Below are positions 1-5,803 of a DNA stretch of 13,520 nt, piece by piece. The notes beneath the pieces were generated by a model that saw only the letters and a list, made by a program, of their open reading frames with translations, had not been told where the DNA came from and searched no databases. The DNA is taken from contig CAAGNL010000312.1 in assembly GCA_900771305.1 (NCBI GenBank), positions 1-13,520 on the forward strand, read 5' to 3'. Every line of letters starts with the position of its first letter. Positions within the stretch are counted from its first letter, which is position 1. The DNA comes from Kiritimatiellia bacterium. GTDB taxonomy: Bacteria > Verrucomicrobiota > Kiritimatiellia > RFP12 > UBA1067. The translations under genes were made by a program, and so were the position numbers.

Positions 1-18
1 ATCGGTCGCGCTCTGCGT

Positions 19-31
19 GTGGCAATGCCAC
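19..31. promoter_or_regulatory. Small palindrome upstream of the promoter, possible operator
   Basis: GTGGCAATGCCAC is a perfect 6-bp inverted repeat around one central base, ending 37 bases before the -35 element at 69. The position suits an activator site. A 13-base palindrome can occur by chance in DNA of this composition, so this is a weak call. Confidence 0.2.
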
Positions 32-68
32 CTGCGGAACGTTTCGACACTTTCAAATCGCGGCCCGC

Positions 69-98
69 TTGACTGGCCGAACTGAAAACTGCTATATT
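69..98 (+). promoter_or_regulatory. Sigma-70-type promoter for the oxidoreductase/DUF1080 operon
   Basis: TTGACT (69-74) and TATATT (93-98) are separated by 18 bases; each matches the housekeeping consensus at 5 of 6 positions. Transcription would begin near 105, giving a leader of about 88 nt before the ATG at 193. It is the only strong promoter pair ahead of the first plus-strand gene, and the second gene is only 30 nt behind the first, so it probably drives both. A 13-base palindrome lies upstream at 19-31. Confidence 0.6.
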
Positions 99-192
99 AC
101 CAACCAATCACAAGAAAGTACTTGCCTGACTCTGCTCCGCAACGAGTGTTGCGTTGGCGACTGGAAGGCGGGACCAAGCAGGAGAGAGATCC

Positions 193-1494
193 ATGACGAA
201 AGCGAAAATGTCCCGACGCGCGTTCCTGGCCAAGGCAAGCGGAACGCTTGCCCTTCCGTGGCTCGTCCCAGCGTCCGCACTCGGGCGTGATGGTGCCGTC
301 GCCCCGTCCAACCGCATCGTCATGGGGGCCATCGGCCTCGGCAACCGCGGCACTGGCGACCTGCGGAACTGGGTTCTGCCAGAGAAGGACGTCCAGTTCG
401 TCGCCATCTGCGACGTCCGCAAGGACCGCCGCGACGCCATCAAAGACCTCGTCGACAAGCACTACGGCACAGTCGACTGCGCTCAGTACATCGACATGAG
501 AGAACTTCTGACGCGCCCTGACATCGACGCCATCCTCACCGCCACCGGCGATCGCTGGCATGCCGGCGTCTCCATCATGGCCATGCGCGCCGGCAAGGAC
601 GTCTACACCGAGAAGCCCGCCTCGATGACCGTGCAGGAGGGACAGGCCGTCGTCGCCGCCGCACGAAAGCACAATCGTGTCTACCAGGCCGGCATGCAGC
701 GCCTGAGCGAGCCGAACTTCGTCGTCTGCAACGAGCTCCTCCGCCTCGGCCGCCTCGGCGACGTTAAGCTCGTCTACGCCCATCTTGCCCCCTGGGGCAA
801 CGTGAATCTCGAGCGCTCCTGGCTGCCAGCCCAACCCCAGCCTTCGCGCGAAATCGTGGACTGGGACGCCTGGCTCGGCCCCTGCGCCTGGCGGCCCTAC
901 AACGAACACTACCTCCACGGCGCTTGGCACCGCGACCACGACCTCTACACGGGCGTGATCGGCGAATGGGGCTCCCACACCTTCGCCCAGTGCCACGACG
1001 CCATCGGCGCGGAGAATTCCTCGCCCGTCTTCTACCCCTGCATGCACAAGCCCCTTCCGGACGGTCTTCGCATGCATTTCGCGAATGGCGTCGACATGGT
1101 CACCTGCCAGCGAGGCTGGCGCGGCACCTGCGGTATCCGCTATGTCGGCTCGGAGGGATGGGTCTCCTGCGCAGACGGCTATTCGCGCCCGGAGGTCTCG
1201 CGCCCGTCCCTACTCGCGGACTACGAAAAGATTCTCTCGGACTACTTTGTCCGCACCGGCTATACCGGACAGAACCACATGCGCCAGTTCCTCAACTCCG
1301 TCAAGACCCGCACGAAGACCATCGCGAACCCCGTCCTTATGCACCGCTCCATGACGACCGTTCACTGCGCCAACATCGCCCAATGGCTCGGTCGCGACCT
1401 GCAGTGGGACCCCATCAAGGAACAGTTCGTCAATGATCCCGAGGCGAACCGCATGCTCTCCCGCGCACAGCGCGAGGGATGGGAATTCATCTAA
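193..1494 (+). CDS. Tat-exported Gfo/Idh/MocA family oxidoreductase
   Basis: Predicted NAD(P)-dependent sugar or polyol oxidoreductase of 433 residues. The N-terminus carries a twin-arginine signal (SRRAFLAKAS, residues 7-16) and a hydrophobic stretch, so the folded protein with its cofactor is probably exported by Tat. The Rossmann dinucleotide motif GLGNRG is at residues 48-53 and the family's EKP motif is at 140-142 (VYTEKPAS). The rest fits the C-terminal alpha/beta dimerisation domain. The ATG at 193 is chosen because AGGAGAGAG lies just upstream and the Tat motif then sits near the N-terminus; an in-frame TTG at 154 would add 13 residues with nothing to support them. Exported members of this family are common in Planctomycetes and Lentisphaerae, often beside DUF1080 proteins, as here. 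The exact substrate cannot be read from sequence; C3 oxidation of a glycoside is a reasonable inference from the neighbour. Confidence 0.93.
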   Translation: MTKAKMSRRAFLAKASGTLALPWLVPASALGRDGAVAPSNRIVMGAIGLGNRGTGDLRNWVLPEKDVQFVAICDVRKDRRDAIKDLVDKHYGTVDCAQYIDMRELLTRPDIDAILTATGDRWHAGVSIMAMRAGKDVYTEKPASMTVQEGQAVVAAARKHNRVYQAGMQRLSEPNFVVCNELLRLGRLGDVKLVYAHLAPWGNVNLERSWLPAQPQPSREIVDWDAWLGPCAWRPYNEHYLHGAWHRDHDLYTGVIGEWGSHTFAQCHDAIGAENSSPVFYPCMHKPLPDGLRMHFANGVDMVTCQRGWRGTCGIRYVGSEGWVSCADGYSRPEVSRPSLLADYEKILSDYFVRTGYTGQNHMRQFLNSVKTRTKTIANPVLMHRSMTTVHCANIAQWLGRDLQWDPIKEQFVNDPEANRMLSRAQREGWEFI

Positions 1495-1524
1495 GAATCA
1501 AATGACAAAGAGAGAAGAAATCCC

Positions 1525-3390
1525 ATGACACTGAAGAAACTTCTTGTCTGCTCGATGGTCGCGGGGACGTTCACACTCCTCGCCGCGGAGCTGAAGATGC
1601 CGGCCTTTCAGATGACCGAGGCGGAACTCCTCGCGGTGCTGAAGGAGAACGGCGTCAACGACCAGGTCACCGCCTGCCAGGAACTCTGCCACAAGGGCAC
1701 GGCAGCCGCCGTCCCCGAGCTGGCCGCCCTGCTCACAGACCAGTCCGCGAAGGAACTCTTCCACGCCGCGCGCTACGGCCTCCAGAACATCCCCGGTCCT
1801 GAGGCCGAAACCGCCCTCAAATCCGCGTTCGCCAACGTCAAGGACGCCAAACGCCGCAAGGGACTCGAAACCTCGCTGCGTCTTCGCGCCACGCCCGTTC
1901 CTCCCGACTATGCGGGATCCTCCGAGATTCTGACGGCCTTCCCTGCGAAGACGCCTCTCCAGAACGGGGACCTCTCCGTGGTGCCCGCGCTGGTGGAGAA
2001 GGCGCTCGGCACGGGGGTCGAGGCCCAGCTCGCACGCCGCCAGCTGGTCGGGTTCCCCAACGACGGCATTGTCCAGAAGATGATGGAGCTCGTCACGGGG
2101 AGCGACGTCAAAAAGGCCAGGCTCGCGGTGACCGTTCTGGGGGACCGTCGCGTGCACAGCCTCCTTCCCAGATTCCGCGAAATCGCCCGCACGACGAAGG
2201 AGGCCGGCGTGCGCAACGAGATCTTCAAGTCCTTCGCGACCCTCTGCGAGATCAACGACCTGCCCCTTCTCCTCGACATTCTCAGGGAGACCCCAAAAGA
2301 GGAACGCCTCATCGGCTCGCTCATCCGCCTCGCCACGCGCGAATTCGTGGCGGACAAGGCAGACGTGAAGATCCTCAAGGCCGAATACGGCTACTTTGGG
2401 ACGGACGAGGTCAAGGACAGCCAGGGCAAGACCATCGCCCATCCCGTCGCCGACGTGATGGACATGGTGACGGAACTCGTCAAGAACGGTTCGCGCTCCA
2501 TCATGGCCGGCAACCGCCTCGCGGGGCACGGCGGCTTCGCGCGTGATCCCGCTCCCGGGAAAGTCAAGGAACTCCGTCTTTCCTATCAGGTCGGCAACGG
2601 ACCGACAATCACCACCGTCACGCGGGAAAACGGCGAGGCCGAACTCGCGGGATGCCTACTGCCCGATGCCGTCGCAAAGCCCCTTCTCGCGGCCTGCGCC
2701 AACGCCGAGGGCGACTACCGCGTCGCCCTGGTGAAGGTGATCGACACTCTGGAGAGGCGCGGATGCGTCCCCGGCGCCGACGCTGTGCTCTTCCGTCCGA
2801 TCTTCAACGGGCAGGACCTCTCCGGCTGGAGCCAGCAGGACGGCTACTTCTCGGTCAAGGACGGCGTCATCACCGGCGAGTCCACGAAGGACCATCTCTG
2901 CAAACCCAACCACCACCTCGTCTACACCGCCGAAGAGCTCACGGACTTCGAGCTCCGCGCCGAGTTCTGGCTCTCCCGCAGCGCGAACTCCGGCATCCAG
3001 CTCCGCTGCCTGCCGCAGTTCATCGGCGACAACGGATACCAGGCGGACATGAACGGCGGCGGAAACTACGTCGGCTACCTCTATCACCCGAAGCAGCACC
3101 TCGTGGGCGAACGTGGCGCAGACGTGACGATCACCGCAGACGGCCAAAAGCAAGTACTCCGCTTCGCGGACAACAAGGACCTGCAGAAGCTCTACCACAT
3201 CGAACAATGGAACGCCATCCGCATCGTCGTCAAAGGCCGCACGATCAATGTGTGGATCAACGGCGTGCGGACAACCTCCATCGACGATCCGCGCGAGGCG
3301 TTCTTCCCCGCGAAAGGCCACCTCGCCCTCCAGCTCCACCAGGGGCCGGAGATGACGGTGAAGTTCAGGAACCTTCGCCTGCGGAAATGA
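1525..3390 (+). CDS. Secreted HEAT-like repeat protein with C-terminal DUF1080 (3-keto-glycoside hydrolase-like) domain
   Basis: A 621-residue exported protein. Residues 1-21 form a Sec signal peptide (MTLKKLLVCSMVAGTFTLLAA). Residues about 30-300 are helical, with HEAT/armadillo-like spacing (for example VPELAALLTDQSAKELFHAA). Residues about 335-420 form a linker region, and residues about 421-621 are a DUF1080 jelly-roll domain. That domain starts with the hallmark FNGQDLSGW and ends with HLALQLHQGPEMTVKFRNL. DUF1080 proteins are laminarinase-like folds, and some hydrolyse 3-keto-disaccharides, which pairs logically with the upstream oxidoreductase. The start follows AGAGAGAAGAAA with good spacing, and the gap to the previous stop is 30 nt, so the two genes form an operon. 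The HEAT-like part may bind a partner or polymer. The stop codon is directly adjacent to the stop of the opposing gene, with no terminator between. Confidence 0.9.
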   Translation: MTLKKLLVCSMVAGTFTLLAAELKMPAFQMTEAELLAVLKENGVNDQVTACQELCHKGTAAAVPELAALLTDQSAKELFHAARYGLQNIPGPEAETALKSAFANVKDAKRRKGLETSLRLRATPVPPDYAGSSEILTAFPAKTPLQNGDLSVVPALVEKALGTGVEAQLARRQLVGFPNDGIVQKMMELVTGSDVKKARLAVTVLGDRRVHSLLPRFREIARTTKEAGVRNEIFKSFATLCEINDLPLLLDILRETPKEERLIGSLIRLATREFVADKADVKILKAEYGYFGTDEVKDSQGKTIAHPVADVMDMVTELVKNGSRSIMAGNRLAGHGGFARDPAPGKVKELRLSYQVGNGPTITTVTRENGEAELAGCLLPDAVAKPLLAACANAEGDYRVALVKVIDTLERRGCVPGADAVLFRPIFNGQDLSGWSQQDGYFSVKDGVITGESTKDHLCKPNHHLVYTAEELTDFELRAEFWLSRSANSGIQLRCLPQFIGDNGYQADMNGGGNYVGYLYHPKQHLVGERGADVTITADGQKQVLRFADNKDLQKLYHIEQWNAIRIVVKGRTINVWINGVRTTSIDDPREAFFPAKGHLALQLHQGPEMTVKFRNLRLRK

Positions 3391-4953
3391 TCATTCGGCG
3401 AGCTTGAGGGCCGGCTGGTCCTTGGCGGACGCCTTCTTGAACGAGAGCGCGCCAGGACAGTCGTCCTTTGGACCAAAGCCCGAGTACATCATGTTGCGCC
3501 ACTCGACCTGTCCACACCCCTCGTAGACCTTGTAGTTCGGCGTCGTCTTCACGAAGCCGCCATCCTCCACCAGAAGGCGCCCGCGCGTGTGCTTGATGAT
3601 GGTGATACCGTCGAGCTTGAAGTGCCTGTTATTGAAGTAGGAGCATCCCAGAAGGCGTGTGTCCCAACCATTCACGAGGTAGCCGATCTCACCCGTGTCG
3701 GCATAGCAGTCGCGCAGAATCGCGGACGAGCAGTCGATCTTGAAGTTGACGGACCCCTTCAGCATCTCGGGGAGTTCGCCCGGCGCGGGCGGCGGGATCG
3801 GTCCACCCCACACATGGCAGCGAGTCAGACGGTTCGAGCCGCCGCTCTTCAGATTGAAGCCGATCGTGTAGTCGACCACGATGCAGTCCACATAGTGGCT
3901 GTCGCCGCCGTTCACGTAGAAGCCTGAATTGCCCGCGAGGCCGGGCTTCACGCACTTGCAGTAGACATTGTTCGCGATCATCTCGTAGCCGCCGTCGACG
4001 CGTAGGCCGTAGTCCTTGCCGTTCAGGAACGTGCAGTCCTTCATCGTGTAATGCGCGAACCCCTTCACACAGACGCAGGAGGCGAGTCCGTCGCCATCCA
4101 CCACGCCGCCACGGAAGAAGACATTGTAGTCGTGTGAACGTACCAGGCTTGCACGGCGCCCGTCGATCATCATCACGAACTTCATCGGCTTGACCGCCCG
4201 CAGGATGGCGTTCTTGTTCAGGTCAAACGAGCAGCGGTTGTCCACGCGGATCATCGAGGAGATCAGATACTCACCGCGCGGAACGGTCAGCACACCCGCC
4301 GGCGTGGCGTTGACCGCGCGCTGGAACCGCGCTGTATCGTCCGTCTCGCCCGCAAGACGCGGGAATTCGCCGAGAGAGTGATCCTTCCCGTCGCCAAATG
4401 CCCCCGGGGGCAGGCGAACCAGCTTGACGGAGTCAATCTCGAAACCATGCGGCTTGTCCAGCGAACCGCGGCAGAGCCAGGCTCCGTAGCAGAAGCGGAT
4501 GGAGGTCAGAAGCTTCTCGTTCGGCAGGTCGTCCGGTCTCTTCGGCGGTAGATTTCCCCAGTGGCTGAAGTACTTCATCTCCGCGAACGGCAGCAGCACG
4601 TCCGCCCATTCACCGTCATCGCCGATCGCCAGATCAGGACATCCCCATACGCGTCCATCGCTCTGATGGAACGTGATCTCCAGGGCGTCCGTCTGCGGAT
4701 CGGTCGCGCGCACGCGCAGCTTGATCGCCCCTTCCTTCCCGAGCGCGGGGAGATCCGCAAAACGCTTCGCGCCATCGACGGCGAATCCGAACGACCGCGC
4801 GTCCGGCTTGCCCGCGAACTCCTTCGGCCGGGACGCGAAGACATAGGGCGTCTTCGCATCGGGCGGTATGAGATCATGTTCTTCGGCGGCCAGAGAACAA
4901 ACAGAGAGAATCGCCAGAACGGCGGCAGCGGTGAACGAAATCTTGACTTTCAT
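3391..4953 (-). CDS. Secreted right-handed beta-helix protein, pectate-lyase-like fold
   Basis: A 520-residue exported protein. Residues 1-22 are a Sec signal peptide (MKVKISFTAAAVLAILSVCSLA). Residues about 40-185 look like a beta-sandwich carbohydrate-binding or discoidin-like region (ALEITFHQSDGRVW, GEWADVLLPFAEM). From residue 204 (DDTARFQRAVNA, then VLTVPRGEYLI) it resembles the entry of pectate-lyase-3 type beta-helices. The following 250 residues have short repeating strands with Gly, Asn and Cys (GLRVDGGYEMIANNVYC, GFYVNGGDSHYVDC). The likely role is binding or cleaving an acidic or decorated polysaccharide outside the cell; no catalytic residues can be assigned with confidence. No Shine-Dalgarno precedes the ATG; instead an extended -10 promoter ends 6 nt upstream, suggesting a leaderless message. 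The unusually many cysteines in the helix could indicate disulfides. Confidence 0.85.
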   Translation of the reverse strand: MKVKISFTAAAVLAILSVCSLAAEEHDLIPPDAKTPYVFASRPKEFAGKPDARSFGFAVDGAKRFADLPALGKEGAIKLRVRATDPQTDALEITFHQSDGRVWGCPDLAIGDDGEWADVLLPFAEMKYFSHWGNLPPKRPDDLPNEKLLTSIRFCYGAWLCRGSLDKPHGFEIDSVKLVRLPPGAFGDGKDHSLGEFPRLAGETDDTARFQRAVNATPAGVLTVPRGEYLISSMIRVDNRCSFDLNKNAILRAVKPMKFVMMIDGRRASLVRSHDYNVFFRGGVVDGDGLASCVCVKGFAHYTMKDCTFLNGKDYGLRVDGGYEMIANNVYCKCVKPGLAGNSGFYVNGGDSHYVDCIVVDYTIGFNLKSGGSNRLTRCHVWGGPIPPPAPGELPEMLKGSVNFKIDCSSAILRDCYADTGEIGYLVNGWDTRLLGCSYFNNRHFKLDGITIIKHTRGRLLVEDGGFVKTTPNYKVYEGCGQVEWRNMMYSGFGPKDDCPGALSFKKASAKDQPALKLAE

Positions 4954-4959
4954 GGCGCT

Positions 4960-4989
4960 ATTCTACCACAGAAGACCTTCTGCGGGCAA
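4960..4989 (-). promoter_or_regulatory. Extended -10 promoter for the beta-helix gene, predicted leaderless
   Basis: On the minus strand the sequence reads TTGCCC (4989-4984), an 18-base spacer, then TGG directly followed by TAGAAT (4965-4960). Exactly six bases (AGCGCC) separate the -10 hexamer from the ATG at 4953, so the usual start point would be the A of the start codon. The spacer contains a perfect inverted repeat (4969-4982). Confidence 0.55.
4969..4982. promoter_or_regulatory. Perfect 14-bp palindrome between the -35 and -10 boxes, probable operator
   Basis: CAGAAG-AC-CTTCTG is a perfect 6+6 inverted repeat lying wholly inside the 18-base spacer of the beta-helix gene promoter. Repressor sites are often placed this way. 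A related half, AGAAGGTTTT, lies 10 bases upstream of the ATG at 8347, hinting at shared control, but that one is not a palindrome. Confidence 0.4.
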
Positions 4990-5005
4990 GGCACTGCCTA
5001 TGGGC

Positions 5006-5662
5006 TTAATGATACCAGAAGAACACATCGGGCTTGTGGAAGTCGGGCTTTCGGAAATCGGGCATCGGAGCCGCGGAGCACCATGCGACCAACTTTCCGT
5101 CTGTATTGAAGTCGCCACGGAACACGCCGAGACCAAACCCCTCGGGATTGATTCCCAGATCCCTCAATTCCTGCTTTGACACGGAACCAGAGACCGCGTA
5201 GCCACCAGGAATCGCGGTGGCCTGGGTCTTCATCGTCCTGAACGCCCACGCCATGTCGAACTTGCGGTAGAGCTTCGCCTTGTAGTCCATCACGCGCCCA
5301 AGCGGATCGATCTCGGCACAGTAGTAGTCGCATTCCAATTTCGGCTCCGCGCAGAAGAACAGTTCCACGCGGTCGGTCCCTGCCACGACCCGCTTGGACG
5401 TGAATGTCTGAGCGGCGTAGACATGCTCGTCCTGAACTTCAAAGCGAAAGACGAATTCATCCTCGGTCATGCCGCAGACAAACCGGGTCTTGTCAATCCC
5501 ACCGAGGGACGAGTGGAGTCCCGTCACCCCCAGGCAGCACCCAGCGCCAATTGAACAGACACCGTCCACGGGCTTCAGAGGGGACTCCCGCATGGACGTG
5601 CAGCCCATGGCGAGCAGACCTCCCAGCGTTCCCCACATCAACAAGTTCTTCACCAATTTCAT
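5006..5662 (-). CDS. Lipoprotein with CBM9-like carbohydrate-binding domain
   Basis: A 218-residue predicted lipoprotein. Residues 1-21 are a hydrophobic signal ending in LLAMGC, with Cys21 as the lipidation site; the lipobox is slightly atypical (A-M-G-C). Residues about 45-205 resemble the CBM9/DOMON-like beta-sandwich found at the ends of many secreted carbohydrate enzymes. Features include DEFVFRFEVQDEHV, then DRVELFFCAEPKLECDYYCAEIDPLGRVMDY, then IPGGYAVSGSVSKQELRDLG and GLGVFRGDFN. It probably binds sugar at the outer membrane, on the same side of the envelope as the products of the adjacent genes. The ATG follows an extended -10 promoter by six bases; AGGA within those bases is too close for a normal Shine-Dalgarno. 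The gap to the next gene (4953) is 52 nt and carries that gene's own promoter. Confidence 0.8.
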   Translation of the reverse strand: MKLVKNLLMWGTLGGLLAMGCTSMRESPLKPVDGVCSIGAGCCLGVTGLHSSLGGIDKTRFVCGMTEDEFVFRFEVQDEHVYAAQTFTSKRVVAGTDRVELFFCAEPKLECDYYCAEIDPLGRVMDYKAKLYRKFDMAWAFRTMKTQATAIPGGYAVSGSVSKQELRDLGINPEGFGLGVFRGDFNTDGKLVAWCSAAPMPDFRKPDFHKPDVFFWYH

Positions 5663-5666
5663 GTTC

Positions 5667-5756
5667 CTATTCTACCATACCCCCCGCGCCACTGGCAAGC
5701 AACCCCCACACCACGAAAGCGGACGGTTCGCCCCAGGCGTAGAAGTAGAACCCGGT
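5667..5756 (-). pseudogene. Possible MBOAT (AlgI-type O-acyltransferase) remnant
   Basis: This 141-nt gap between genes contains a minus-strand reading frame encoding NTGFYFYAWGEPSAFVV and a further hydrophobic stretch, ending in TAG at 5669-5667. FYAWGEP is characteristic of the N-terminal membrane region of AlgI-like O-acyltransferases. There is no start codon, no extended ORF and no other domain, so if the resemblance is real this is a decayed fragment that now holds the promoter of the lipoprotein gene. The match is short and could be chance. Confidence 0.25.
5669..5698 (-). promoter_or_regulatory. Extended -10 promoter for the CBM9-like lipoprotein gene, predicted leaderless
   Basis: The minus strand reads TTGCCA (5698-5693), an 18-base spacer ending in TGG, then TAGAAT (5674-5669). 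Six bases (AGGAAC) follow before the ATG at 5662. The architecture is the same as that of the promoter at 4989-4960: same -35 core, spacer, extension, hexamer and distance to ATG. Confidence 0.55.
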
Positions 5757-5803
5757 ATTCTTGTGTCTTTCCCTTTCAAAATCAAAACGGTCATTCGCTC
5801 GCG

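Noticed and set aside
1..85. Two short open frames running in from the left edge, ending at 72 and 85
   Set aside because: Neither gives a recognisable sequence and they conflict with each other; one could be the tail of an upstream gene but this cannot be decided.
556..571. TGGCATGCCGGCGTCT, resembling half of a sigma-54 promoter
   Set aside because: Lacks GC ten bases after GG and lies inside a coding region.
97..1077. Long minus-strand open frame (326 codons) opposite the oxidoreductase
   Set aside because: Low-complexity Val/Ala/Gly/Asp product, a mirror of high-GC codon use in the real gene; no domain seen.
1498..2529. Minus-strand open frame (343 codons) opposite the DUF1080 gene
   Set aside because: Shadow of a well-supported gene; composition typical of antisense frames in GC-rich DNA.
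5672..5794. Forty-codon minus-strand ORF starting 10 nt after the large hydrolase stop
   Set aside because: No ribosome site or recognisable product; it runs out of frame with the possible MBOAT fragment.
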